A stretch of 64,000 bases of DNA from Clostridia bacterium (GTDB taxonomy: Bacteria; Bacillota; Clostridia; UMGS1883; UMGS1540), in NCBI GenBank assembly GCA_017436645.1, contig JAFSCR010000025.1, forward strand, positions 1 through 64,000, read 5' to 3'. The position numbers and the translations under genes were made by a program. The notes under the pieces are model-generated. The model made no database searches and was not told the DNA's origin. It worked only from the letters and a program-made list of their open reading frames with translations. Shown here piece after piece: positions 25,610-33,964 of the stretch. Position 1 is the first letter of the stretch; the number at the start of each line of letters is the position of its first letter.

Positions 25610-26749
25610 TTATTTATATAGCTTATCATAATTTATTACCTTGGCACTTGAAACATCTACATCTCCAAGATATTTTGTGCTGTCAAGGCCTACGTTGTTA
25701 CATAAGTCTATCATCTCTGCAACAGTACTCATATTAACAGGTATTCCTTCTTTCAGCATTTTTTTCATACAAATGATTTCTTTTTCGCCATGGGTGTATA
25801 TTGGAACATTTTCATCAGCACGCCTTGCATCTCGTAGCTCTTGCATAAAAACAGAAAGATTTTTCTTCATTAATTCTGCATCGCCAAAGATTTTGGGGTC
25901 GATTACGATAAAGCTGTGACATAGAGTTGAACCTTGTCCTTTTACTCTTGCGAAGTGATTTGAAGTGTTACCAAATGATGTTATTGCACTTAAAATTTCG
26001 CATATCATACTGTAACCATAACCTTTGTGGCTTCCCATTTCCTCGGTATTTCCGCCCATAACAAGAATGCCGCCGTCAGTTTTGTTGAATAGACATTCAA
26101 GTACGTGCTCTGCATCTGAAGAAACTTTTCCGTCCGAACCAATAGCCCAACCCTCAGGCATTGGCTTGCCTTCCTTGTTATATACCTCAAGCTTTCCTCT
26201 CGGAACAACAGTAGTTGCGGCATCAAACCAGAATGGATATGGATCTGCAGGCATTGCAAAGGCAATAGGATTGGAACCTAAAATGGCTTGTTTCGAGTTC
26301 GTATGAACAGCTATAGAATCAGAATTAGTTGTGGATATTCCGATAAAGCCTGCATCACATGCCATCTTAGTATAATAACCTGCAATTCCATAATGGCAGG
26401 AATTGCGAACAGAAACCATTGCCATACCAACATTTCTTGCTTTTTCCATAGCTAAAGTCATTGCATAGTGAGCAGTTAGCTGTCCCATGCCGCTATGCCC
26501 GTCAATAACTGCTGAAACAGGCGTTTCAAATACAATCTCCGGCTTTGCGTCAAGATTTATAGATTTGTTTACAATACTCTGATAATATCTTGCAAGTCTC
26601 TGTGTTCCGTGTGACTTAATTCCGTACAAATCTGCCAGAATTAATACGTCTGTAATGATCTCTGACTCCTCCGCAGAAAAGCCAATTTTACAAAAGGCAT
26701 CATAACACAAGCTTCTTAATTTTTCACTTTCAAATTTTATGTAACTCAT
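25610..26749 (-). CDS. Ldh family oxidoreductase (malate/L-lactate/ureidoglycolate dehydrogenase type)
   Basis: 379-residue NAD(P)-dependent 2-hydroxyacid dehydrogenase of the Ldh_2 family, unrelated to ordinary lactate dehydrogenase. Features: His47 in GIKSHGTQR (catalytic region), GHSGMGQLTAHYAM near 83, NSCHYGIAGYY near 115 and NPIAFAMPA near 159. Members act on malate, lactate, ureidoglycolate, diketogulonate and others; substrate cannot be fixed. Its own promoter at 26783 carries direct repeats that look like an operator. The gene is more AT-rich than the operons on its right. It is separated by 268 nt from the class V PLP gene and probably transcribed alone. Confidence 0.85.
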   Translation of the reverse strand: MSYIKFESEKLRSLCYDAFCKIGFSAEESEIITDVLILADLYGIKSHGTQRLARYYQSIVNKSINLDAKPEIVFETPVSAVIDGHSGMGQLTAHYAMTLAMEKARNVGMAMVSVRNSCHYGIAGYYTKMACDAGFIGISTTNSDSIAVHTNSKQAILGSNPIAFAMPADPYPFWFDAATTVVPRGKLEVYNKEGKPMPEGWAIGSDGKVSSDAEHVLECLFNKTDGGILVMGGNTEEMGSHKGYGYSMICEILSAITSFGNTSNHFARVKGQGSTLCHSFIVIDPKIFGDAELMKKNLSVFMQELRDARRADENVPIYTHGEKEIICMKKMLKEGIPVNMSTVAEMIDLCNNVGLDSTKYLGDVDVSSAKVINYDKLYK

Positions 26750-26782
26750 TTGTCGTCATTCCTCTCCCCAAATTATATTTAT

Positions 26783-26835
26783 ATTATAACGTAATATAAA
26801 TTAAATGGCAATATGTAAATGACAATATGTGAATG
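26783..26835 (-). promoter_or_regulatory. Promoter and direct-repeat operator of the Ldh-family gene
   Basis: On the - strand TTGCCA (26806-26811), 17-nt spacer, TATAAT (26783-26788). Two direct repeats CAATATGT at 26809-26816 and 26823-26830, spaced 14 nt, overlap the -35 box. The regulator is not identified. Confidence 0.6.
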
Positions 26836-27017
26836 TTTAATAAAATTTTTATGATTCCTTAAAATATTCTGTGTTTTAAGTCGTATTCTTACACATTCTT
26901 TATAAATTTCATTGCAAGGCTCGCAATACCTTCATACTCTTCATTTTCAAGCTTTTGCATTTACAATACCATTTCCGATGCCCACGCCAAAAAAAATAAT
27001 TGGAAATGGTTTTTCGT

Positions 27018-28304
27018 TTATTTTTGTGCTTTCTTTGCCATCTGCGCTGTTATTTTGAGGAATGCATCAATATCGTCAGTGCCGTGGCAGTGGAGCGGCG
27101 ATACACGGATGGCGCCTGCAAGACCCAGTGCCTCCAGTATTCGTTTGGAATAGATACTGGAAACCACTCTTTCGTAAACCGTTACGCCCCGTCGTTGGTA
27201 CTCCGCCGTGCATGCCGTATAGTCCATATTTTCGATTTTAATGGCACAAATCAGGTCACGGATTGTAAGGTCCGCCGTGTCCATAAATACAGTCACGCCC
27301 TCAATATGGCGAAGTCCCGGCACCTCCTTTGTCCCTTCCAGCATGCGGTGCAGAAGCGCTCTTTCCTGCAGATGAATCCGGCGCATACCTTCCAGAAAAC
27401 GCTCTCTTTTGCTCCCTGCACAGCCAAAATGTTCCCCGATGTTTACAACGTAATTCATAATTTCCATACACGCCGCAAAGTTTCCGGGGGCGCTTGTGCC
27501 AAGCTCAAACACGGATTGGTCTTTGGCGATGAGCTTATGGTGGGGAAGTGCCGCCACTCTGTCCGAAACATATGCAAAGCCGCATCCCCGAATGCCGAAA
27601 AACTTATAAGGCGCAAAGTTCATGCCGTCAATCCCTAAGGATTCCACATCCATGGCGTGGTGTGGGGCATGCTGCACCGCATCGGAAACGATGTAAAGGT
27701 CAGGCTTTATGGCCCTTGCCTTCTTTACAATGTCCTCCATGTCCATAATGGTGCCGGAAATGTTGGAGGCGGACATAATGCTTAAAAGACAGGTGTCCCC
27801 ATCCACATATTTAATAACCTCGTCCGCATCAATTCTGCCCGTTTGGGGGTTTGCAGGCACAACTCTTAGTTCCTTCCCCGTCTTTTTGCAGTAAAACTCC
27901 ACCGCATCAAAGGCGGAAGGGTGCTCAATGGAGGAAACCACCGCATTTTTGCCGGGAATGTTTTCCATAATGAGGCCCACCATGTGGAACATGGTCTGGG
28001 AAGCCGTCAGCTCCGTTATAAGCGCCCCGCTCTTTGCTCCGAAAATAATTTCTAAAATTTCTTTGGTGCCCGTGTCCACAATATTTTTTAAATAGCGGGA
28101 GCGTGCATGAATCCGCTCAGGGCAGTCTGGAAAACATTCAAGCTCTGCTTTTGCATTTACACAAGCTTCAAGCCGCAAGCTGCCGCCCGAGTTTTCAAAG
28201 AACAGACGGTCCCCATAGATAGGGTCCGCATCTGCATGGCAAAACTTTGCCTTTAATTCTTTCTGATAATCGGCATCAAATAATAATCCGTTTGGGAAAT
28301 GCAT
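27018..28304 (-). CDS. Class V PLP-dependent enzyme (cysteine desulfurase/isopenicillin epimerase-like)
   Basis: 428-residue fold-type I PLP enzyme. Lys234 in APYKFFGIRG should hold the cofactor, Asp208 in VSDAVQHAPHH bonds the pyridine nitrogen, and His128 in SIEHPS stacks on the ring. It resembles SufS/IPN-epimerase relatives but lacks an obvious catalytic cysteine loop near the C-terminus, and no Fe-S assembly gene is near, so a lyase, transaminase or epimerase role is more likely. It starts 3 nt behind the BNR-propeller gene 28308-29429 and is cotranscribed with it. A 9-bp inverted repeat ACCATTTCC/GGAAATGGT lies just past the stop (26969-27009) but its loop is too long for a normal terminator. 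Confidence 0.83.
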   Translation of the reverse strand: MHFPNGLLFDADYQKELKAKFCHADADPIYGDRLFFENSGGSLRLEACVNAKAELECFPDCPERIHARSRYLKNIVDTGTKEILEIIFGAKSGALITELTASQTMFHMVGLIMENIPGKNAVVSSIEHPSAFDAVEFYCKKTGKELRVVPANPQTGRIDADEVIKYVDGDTCLLSIMSASNISGTIMDMEDIVKKARAIKPDLYIVSDAVQHAPHHAMDVESLGIDGMNFAPYKFFGIRGCGFAYVSDRVAALPHHKLIAKDQSVFELGTSAPGNFAACMEIMNYVVNIGEHFGCAGSKRERFLEGMRRIHLQERALLHRMLEGTKEVPGLRHIEGVTVFMDTADLTIRDLICAIKIENMDYTACTAEYQRRGVTVYERVVSSIYSKRILEALGLAGAIRVSPLHCHGTDDIDAFLKITAQMAKKAQK

Positions 28305-28307
28305 TTT

Positions 28308-29429
28308 TTATGCTCCTTTCTGTGGGGATAAATCCCCGAGTTTTATGTATCGGATGGCATCTTTGCCCCGTACCTTCGGGTTGCCGTTTTGGAATTCGAG
28401 GGCAAGCTCGCTGGTCGAGTATGCAAAATACACATCATTTAAAATGTCGATTACGGCCACGTTTACAATGCCGCATTTCGAGTATAAATCCTGTACTTCC
28501 TCCAAGGCCTCGCCATAAACGAGCTTAACGCTCGTTCTGCCCTGCTGAATTTCGGGGCGGTTTTTCGTGTCCCCATTATAATAATTGTAGGAAATAAGGA
28601 AACTGTCTTTGTAATTGATTATTCTCGGGCGGCACTGGATGCTGTTTTCAAATGCAAGCGGCTCTGCCCACGTTTTGCCCATGTCGCAAGAATAGATATA
28701 ATGCACGCTGCCTAAATCCTTCTCCGTGCGGAAAACGGCATGTATTGTATCGCCAACAAACTTATAGTCCATTTCATACTGTGCAGGAAAAGGGCAAACG
28801 GCAAAAAATTCAAGGGTTTTGAGATTGTCTTTGGAGCGGTAGAGAATCGGCTCTGCCACATAGCTCGTAATGGCACCGTAGGTGTAGCCGTCCGAATGGG
28901 TGAAAATGGTGTGACTTCCAAAGGAAATTTGCTCCGTGCAGCGGTGTATGCGGCCGGAAAGGCCGTGCTTATCAAGGTAGGCATACTGTTCCGACTGGCA
29001 AAGGGGCACGACCTCGCCGTTTTCCTTTTGAAGCATCACCGTTTCTTCTTGAGAGAGGGTATCGGCAAGATAGTCGTAGTCCTTAAAAAAGGTCTTATGG
29101 TCGCCTTCGGCACGGCTGTTCTTTTCGTAAAAAACACGTACCCGTCCTTCGCCGAGCCCTAAAATATTCTGGCAATAAACGTCCTCACCCGTGGCAATGG
29201 TAAGAAATCGAATATTCGTCGGCTGGGATGCAGGGAAATAGGAAAGGGCAATTTTCCCTCTCGATTCGCCGTAATGGCCTTGCGGCCCCGGCATATAGGC
29301 GCAAAACATAATGCCGTACTTTTTGTCAAAGGCAAGGGATGCCCCGTCGGCACTCGTTTCCGTAAGTCCGTTACTAATTTGGACCGATGCACGCAAAATT
29401 GCGGAACAGGCTTCGTTTTGTAAGCACAT
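28308..29429 (-). CDS. BNR/Asp-box beta-propeller protein, sialidase-like (copy 1)
   Basis: 373-residue cytosolic protein without signal peptide. An Asp-box SCDMGKTW near residue 240 and repeated beta-rich blocks suggest a sialidase-like propeller. It is a paralog of the protein at 31157-32266: both share DGASLAFD.KYGIMFCAYMP and YFPASQPTNIR near the N-terminus and VRGKDAIRYI at the end. I start at the ATG at 29429, 7 nt behind GGAAGGTGG; the long upstream extension has no homology to the paralog. First gene of a two-gene operon with the class V PLP enzyme, with a weak -35 and an AraC-type operator (29488-29520). Catalytic role unknown; a lyase or isomerase is as possible as a hydrolase. Confidence 0.7.
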   Translation of the reverse strand: MCLQNEACSAILRASVQISNGLTETSADGASLAFDKKYGIMFCAYMPGPQGHYGESRGKIALSYFPASQPTNIRFLTIATGEDVYCQNILGLGEGRVRVFYEKNSRAEGDHKTFFKDYDYLADTLSQEETVMLQKENGEVVPLCQSEQYAYLDKHGLSGRIHRCTEQISFGSHTIFTHSDGYTYGAITSYVAEPILYRSKDNLKTLEFFAVCPFPAQYEMDYKFVGDTIHAVFRTEKDLGSVHYIYSCDMGKTWAEPLAFENSIQCRPRIINYKDSFLISYNYYNGDTKNRPEIQQGRTSVKLVYGEALEEVQDLYSKCGIVNVAVIDILNDVYFAYSTSELALEFQNGNPKVRGKDAIRYIKLGDLSPQKGA

Positions 29430-29454
29430 AAACATTCCACCTTCCTTTATGCAC

Positions 29455-29520
29455 AGTATATCACGGTGTTTATGAAATAAAAAGTGCCTTTTTAGCAAAA
29501 AACATTGAAAAAAAGGCAAA
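29455..29520 (-). promoter_or_regulatory. AraC-type operator and promoter of the BNR/PLP operon
   Basis: The - strand -10 is TATACT (29455-29460); the matching -35 is poor (TTTTTA). On the + strand CTTTTTAGCAAAAAACAT lies at 29488-29505, 27 nt beyond the -10. Half-sites AGCAAA (29494) and GGCAAA (29515) are 21 bp apart, the usual two-turn spacing of AraC-family direct repeats. Nearly the same sequence and spacing recur at 35470-35502. Confidence 0.65.
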
Positions 29521-29533
29521 AGCGTGCTATACT
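29505..29533 (+). promoter_or_regulatory. Promoter of the AraC regulator gene (leaderless arrangement)
   Basis: TTGAAA (29505-29510), 17-nt spacer, TATACT (29528-29533). The ATG is at 29540, so the transcript should begin at or beside the start codon. One operator half-site lies between -35 and -10, which fits autorepression. Confidence 0.65.
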
Positions 29534-29539
29534 GCAATT

Positions 29540-30316
29540 ATGAAAACTTTTTTTGAAACGGAAATCACCTATAACCGAATTAAATTCTATTTCAGCGACC
29601 GTCCTGCCTTTTTGGAACGGGAAATGCACCCCTACCATGAAATCCTTTATGTCCTTTCCGGCGGTGCGGAAGTTTTCCTTGCAGGCGGCTCCAAATGTGT
29701 GCAAGAAAAAACGCTGTTTATTATCCCTGAGGAAACCTATCATTTCTTCAAAATCGGGGATGAAGAACGGTTTTTGCGCCTGAAAATCAGCATTCCTACG
29801 GATATGGACGAGCCGGTTTTTGCCCGCACCTTAGAAAAACTGCGGATATTGGAGGTGCAGGGGGAAGGGGTTCGTTATGCGCTTGAGGCCTTATGCCGTG
29901 CTTTAAGGGAAGACGGGCAGGACAAGGGCTTTCATGCCTATGCCGCTCTTCTCATGCTCATCTCGGCGCTTGAGATGGAGGAGACGGAAGGGATGCCTCG
30001 TTTTACCGAAACGAGCCAAGGCGTGCAAAGCCTTATGGAATACATAGGCGACCATCTTTCTGCGGATTTAACGGTAAACCGCCTTGCAAACCGGTTTCAC
30101 ACTTCGCCCTCATCCCTTACCCACAATTTTAAAAAGGAATGCGGTATATCCCTCCATAAGTTCATTCTGCAAAAACGCCTCCTTCATGCGAGAAAGCATA
30201 TTCTGGACGGCGGCAGACCTACGAAAATATACGCCTTGTGCGGTTTTCAGGATTATTCCTCTTTCTATAAAGCATACACAAAATTCTGGGGCATTTCCCC
30301 CTCGGAAGAAAAATAA
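29540..30316 (+). CDS. AraC family transcriptional regulator (cupin + HTH), divergent to the BNR/PLP operon
   Basis: 258-residue regulator. The N-terminal cupin (about 20-100: MHPYHEILYVLSGGAEVFL) is the effector domain; the C-terminal double HTH spans about 160-256, with LANRFHTSPSSLTHNFKKE and ALCGFQDYSSFYKAYTKFWGISP. There is no ribosome site before the ATG and the -10 ends 6 nt upstream, so the mRNA is probably leaderless. It faces the BNR/PLP operon. A direct-repeat operator found in this gap and again before the mlrC-like operon makes it the likely activator of both. The effector is probably a sugar or sugar-acid; unknown. Confidence 0.88.
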   Translation: MKTFFETEITYNRIKFYFSDRPAFLEREMHPYHEILYVLSGGAEVFLAGGSKCVQEKTLFIIPEETYHFFKIGDEERFLRLKISIPTDMDEPVFARTLEKLRILEVQGEGVRYALEALCRALREDGQDKGFHAYAALLMLISALEMEETEGMPRFTETSQGVQSLMEYIGDHLSADLTVNRLANRFHTSPSSLTHNFKKECGISLHKFILQKRLLHARKHILDGGRPTKIYALCGFQDYSSFYKAYTKFWGISPSEEK

Positions 30317-30388
30317 GCGGACTTTTAAAGGCGTCTTCACATAGGGATAATTTCTCCCTATGCGAAGACGCCTAAAGTCCGCTTTTTC
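30315..30388. terminator. Long bidirectional terminator
   Basis: Stem of about 30 bp with minor bulges: AAGCGGACTTT ... AAAGTCCGCTT enclosing GGCGTCTTC/GAAGACGCC and CATAGGGA/TCCCTATG. It begins in the AraC stop codon and ends 1 nt before the aldolase stop codon, serving both convergent genes. Confidence 0.93.
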
Positions 30389-31156
30389 TTATTTCATATA
30401 TTTTCGCATTGTTTCCAGCGTAGCTTTTCCCTGTGCGAAGAGAAAGTTCCAGTCCCCGCCGGAAAACAGAATGTCAAGGTCTAAAGACGCCCATTTCGCA
30501 ATGTCACTTTCCCGAAAACCGCCTGCAAGACCTATGATTTTTCCGCTTTCGCGCACTTTCTTCGTGGCTTTTTGGATCAGGGAGAAAGTGGCATCCCCAA
30601 AAACATTCAAAAATTCATTTATGGAGCCGGATAAGTCATTGGGGCCGAAAATAAAGCCGTCAATATAGGGGTTTTTCAGAATTTCGTCTAAGTCCTCTAT
30701 CATATCAATGTGCTCAATCTGCACAAAGCGGCAAAGGTCAAGGCTGTCTTTTCCGGTATAGGTTTTGGCATCATCCGCGCCGTAGCGGATGGCGCGCATA
30801 GGCCCGAAACCACGGGTGCCGTGGGGTGGGTACAGGGTCATTTCAATGAGAGAATTGATTTCTTCTGCACTTTTTGCCATGGGGAAGATGATGCCGTCCG
30901 GTCCCATTTCCAGAATTTTCTTCGTTGCCGTCAGGTCGTTTTGCGGCAGGCGGATAACGGCAGGAATGTTGGCCGCCTTGGCGCCGTTTAAGTGGGCGAG
31001 AACCTCTTTGTAGCTCATATAGGTGTGTTCCGTGTCAATCCACACACAGTCATAGCCGATATACCCCATCATTTCGCAAAGGCAAGGGTCCGTCAGGCAC
31101 ACGAGTGTTCCCGAAAGCTTTTTCTTCTCTTTAAATTTCTCACGAAGGGCGTTCAT
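30389..31156 (-). CDS. HpcH/HpaI-type class II aldolase
   Basis: 255-residue TIM-barrel aldolase of the HpcH/HpaI (GarL/RhmA/YfaU) family; metal-dependent cleavage of 2-keto-3-deoxy acids to pyruvate plus an aldehyde. Seen are the base His in DTEHTYMS near 43, Arg in AVIRLPQND near 69, metal ligands Glu in FVQIEH near 149 and Asp in FGPNDLSGS near 175. Its start overlaps directly with the end of the BNR gene (no gap). As last gene of the mlrC-araB-BNR operon it should do the final carbon-carbon cleavage; the substrate is not known. The GFG.MRAIRYG loop near 116 is a variant of the family's usual GVGPARA-type loop. Confidence 0.85.
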   Translation of the reverse strand: MNALREKFKEKKKLSGTLVCLTDPCLCEMMGYIGYDCVWIDTEHTYMSYKEVLAHLNGAKAANIPAVIRLPQNDLTATKKILEMGPDGIIFPMAKSAEEINSLIEMTLYPPHGTRGFGPMRAIRYGADDAKTYTGKDSLDLCRFVQIEHIDMIEDLDEILKNPYIDGFIFGPNDLSGSINEFLNVFGDATFSLIQKATKKVRESGKIIGLAGGFRESDIAKWASLDLDILFSGGDWNFLFAQGKATLETMRKYMK

Positions 31157-32266
31157 TTATGCTTCCTCCTTTTCAAATAAATCGCCGAGAGAAATGTATC
31201 TTACGGCATCCTTCCCTCTTACATAGGGCGTGCCGTTTTGGTATTCAAGGGCGGAGTGACTTGTGGAGTAGGCAAGGTACACATCCCCTAAAACGTCACA
31301 AAGTGCCACATTTACAATGCCGTATTTAGAGTGCATATCCATAAGGGGCTTCACTTCGTTTTTTTCCATGGTGCAAAGGCGGATTGCCGTTCTGCCCATA
31401 ATCACGTTCGGGCGGTTGCCGCTGTTATCATCAAAATAATTGTAGCAAAGAACCACTTTTCCGCCGCTTATAATTACCCTTGGGCGGCACTGAATACTGC
31501 CTTCCATATCCATGGGGGCAGACCAGGTTTTGCCCCCATCCTCGGAATAGGCGAAGGTGTTGCCGTTTTCCTTCTGATTCGTTCTGTATAAGGCGTAAAT
31601 CTTGCCGTCCAAAATCTTATAGTCAAATTCATACTGGACAGGTCTCGGATATACGGCAAAAAATTCAACCGTTTCCATATTGTCTTTCGAGCGGAATAAA
31701 ACCACCTCAGAAAGTTCACTCGGCAGGGCGCCGTAAGTGTAGCCATCTTCGTCCCGAAACGGTGTAAAGCCGCCAAAAATCATCTGCTCAGAAGCACGGT
31801 ACACATGGTCAAAGTACCCGTTTTTCTCAAGATATGTATTTACTTCGGAAAGGCAAAGGGGCGAAAGGGTGCCGTCTGCACGGCAGACAGAAACAATCTT
31901 TTCAGCCGAAAGTTCTTCCGTGATAAAATCAAAATCCCGAAAGCAAATGGCGTGATCCCCGTCTTTTCGGGAGTATCTTTCATAAAACACACGGACGCTT
32001 CCGTCCCCAAGACCTAAAATGTTGGGAACATACACATCGTCCCCACGTGCTATCTCCACATAGCGGATATTCGTCGGCTGGGAAGCGGGGAAATAGGAAA
32101 GATGAATCTTCCCTCTCGATTCGCCATAGTCTCCGTGATATCCGGGCATATAGGCACAAAACATAATGCCGTATTTGGTGTCAAAGGCAAGGGATGCCCC
32201 GTCGGCACAGGTTTCATGAAGCCCGTCATTAATCTGGGTGGAAAACCGTAAATCAACTGTTTTCAT
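31157..32266 (-). CDS. BNR/Asp-box beta-propeller protein, sialidase-like (copy 2)
   Basis: 369-residue paralog of the protein at 28308-29429, also without a signal peptide. The Asp-box is SEDGGKTWSAP near 235; YGESRGKIHLSYFPASQP near 48 and VRGKDAVRYISLGDLF at the C-terminus are shared. It starts 10 nt behind the ribulokinase-like gene and ends one base before the aldolase start. A paralog pair in two operons under one apparent operator suggests two related substrates or anomers, or a heteromer. Proteins of this look are usually auto-annotated as exo-sialidase; the intracellular site and the kinase/aldolase partners argue against sialic acid release. Confidence 0.7.
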   Translation of the reverse strand: MKTVDLRFSTQINDGLHETCADGASLAFDTKYGIMFCAYMPGYHGDYGESRGKIHLSYFPASQPTNIRYVEIARGDDVYVPNILGLGDGSVRVFYERYSRKDGDHAICFRDFDFITEELSAEKIVSVCRADGTLSPLCLSEVNTYLEKNGYFDHVYRASEQMIFGGFTPFRDEDGYTYGALPSELSEVVLFRSKDNMETVEFFAVYPRPVQYEFDYKILDGKIYALYRTNQKENGNTFAYSEDGGKTWSAPMDMEGSIQCRPRVIISGGKVVLCYNYFDDNSGNRPNVIMGRTAIRLCTMEKNEVKPLMDMHSKYGIVNVALCDVLGDVYLAYSTSHSALEYQNGTPYVRGKDAVRYISLGDLFEKEEA

Positions 32267-32276
32267 CGTATTCCTC

Positions 32277-33920
32277 CTATTTGCCGCCGTTTTTCAAAAT
32301 TTCCATAGTCTTATTATCGCTGTTTGCAAAAAACTCGGAAAGCGTTTCATATTCTTTGTAAAGCTTTTCATAAATTCCGGTGTTTTCGGGATTGGGCTTA
32401 TAGGAAACCGCTTTGATTTTCTTCATTTTTTCTGCAGCTTTCGTAAGAGAGGCATAGCCGTTTTGGTTGACAGCACCAAGCACTGCACTGCCAAAGGCAC
32501 AAGCCTGCCCTGTTCCCGATAAAAAGATTTCCTTGCCTAAAACGTCGGCATAAATCTGCATTAAGAGTTCATCCTTTTCTGCAATGCCGCCTGCGGCAAA
32601 AATCTTATTGATTTTGATGCCGCTTTTTTCGTAAATGTCCACAATCCTTTTTGTGCCATATGCGGTGGACTCAATTAAAGCACGGTAAATCTCTTCGGGG
32701 GAAGTCGTAATGTTCAGCCCTAAAATCAGACCGCTTAAAGTACCGCTTACGTAAGGGGTGCGGTTGCCGTTAAACCAGTCCAGCGCCAAAATTCCGTTGG
32801 AACCCGGCGGAAGTAAAGCTGCTTTTTTGCGAAGATATTTGTGAATGTTTATGCCCTCGGCGCCTGCCTTTTCCGTATAGGAAGCCGGCACGCAGTTTTT
32901 AATAAACCAGTCAAAGCTGTCACCCACGCACGCCTGCCCTGCTTCAAAAGCATAAAGGTTCTCTGCAATGCCGTCTTTCACAAAGCCGGAAATGCCCGGA
33001 ATATATGATTTTTTATCCCCTAAAAGAATGTGACAGGTGGAGGTGCCGATGATCATTAAAAGTTCACCCGAATGGGTAATGCCAAGGGCAGGAAGTGCCG
33101 CGTGTGCATCAATAAATGCAGGGTGGACCGGCGTTCCCGCTTTCAGACCTGTTTTTTCTTCTGCTTCTTTGGTAATATATCCTGCAATCTGCGAAAGCTT
33201 TATTACATCTTCCGAAATCTTTGTGCCGACGATGTTCTCAAAATCAGGGTGAAGGGCTTTTAAAAATGCTTTATCGGGGTATCCGTTTTCCTCGTCCCAT
33301 ATCGCCTTAAACCCTGTTGTGCAAATAGAATGCGTCTCTTTTCCTGTCAGCATCCACACAATCCAGTCGCCTGCTTCTATAAATCGGAACGTTTCGCTGT
33401 AAACTTCGGGGGCTTCTTTTCGTATTTCCAAAACTTTGGGGAAAAGCCATTCGCTTGAAATGGTGCCGCCGTATCGCCGGAGCCATTGGGCGTCCGTCTT
33501 TTTTGCAAGCGCGTTAATTTCGTCCGCTTCTTTTTGTGCGGCGTGATGCTTCCAAAGCTTTACATAGGCGTGGGGCGTGTTTTTAAATTTTTCCGTAAAG
33601 CAAAGGGGCGTACCGTCCTCTAAAACGGGAAGAACGGTGGAGGCAGTAAAGTCAACACCTACCCCCGTAATATCATAAGGGTCAACGCTTGCTTTTTCGA
33701 TGCAGTCTTTGATAACGAAAAACATACAGTCCAGATAGTCCCCGGGATGCTGCAAGGCATAATCTGAAGGCAGGGCGGAGCCATCTATAAATGTTTCCGT
33801 CATAACGCCGTGGGGGTAATCACATACGGATGTTGCCACTTCTTCGCCGGAATGAATATCAACGAGAATGGCGCGTGCCGAAAGCGTTCCAAAATCAATA
33901 CCTAAAGAATATTTACGCAT
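32277..33920 (-). CDS. Ribulokinase-like FGGY kinase (AraB type)
   Basis: 547-residue sugar kinase. N-terminal phosphate loop GIDFGTLSARAILVD, substrate side GVDFTASTVLPV near 88, the ribulokinase hallmark HAYVKLWKHHAAQ near 117, and the C-terminal AAGGIAEKDELLMQIYADVLG near 445. Length fits AraB. It would phosphorylate L-ribulose or a related ketose with ATP. No araA or araD is present; the partner aldolase is of HpcH type, so the true substrate may be a different ketose or keto acid. Gaps: 44 nt after the mlrC-like gene, 10 nt before BNR copy 2. Confidence 0.85.
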   Translation of the reverse strand: MRKYSLGIDFGTLSARAILVDIHSGEEVATSVCDYPHGVMTETFIDGSALPSDYALQHPGDYLDCMFFVIKDCIEKASVDPYDITGVGVDFTASTVLPVLEDGTPLCFTEKFKNTPHAYVKLWKHHAAQKEADEINALAKKTDAQWLRRYGGTISSEWLFPKVLEIRKEAPEVYSETFRFIEAGDWIVWMLTGKETHSICTTGFKAIWDEENGYPDKAFLKALHPDFENIVGTKISEDVIKLSQIAGYITKEAEEKTGLKAGTPVHPAFIDAHAALPALGITHSGELLMIIGTSTCHILLGDKKSYIPGISGFVKDGIAENLYAFEAGQACVGDSFDWFIKNCVPASYTEKAGAEGINIHKYLRKKAALLPPGSNGILALDWFNGNRTPYVSGTLSGLILGLNITTSPEEIYRALIESTAYGTKRIVDIYEKSGIKINKIFAAGGIAEKDELLMQIYADVLGKEIFLSGTGQACAFGSAVLGAVNQNGYASLTKAAEKMKKIKAVSYKPNPENTGIYEKLYKEYETLSEFFANSDNKTMEILKNGGK

Positions 33921-33964
33921 ATTTTCACCTTCTTATAAAGTCTCTGAAATTTGCAAAAAGTCTT

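Noticed and set aside
27018-28304. Cysteine desulfurase for Fe-S assembly
   Set aside because: No SufU/IscU, SufBCD or thiolation genes nearby, no clear active-site cysteine loop, and it is cotranscribed with a propeller protein.
28308-32266. Sialic acid catabolic cluster
   Set aside because: The propeller proteins look sialidase-like, but NanA, NanE, NanK, NagA and a sialate transporter are all absent and the proteins lack signal peptides.
32277-33920. Arabinose operon (araBAD)
   Set aside because: Only a ribulokinase-like gene is present; no AraA isomerase or AraD epimerase, and the aldolase is HpcH-type.
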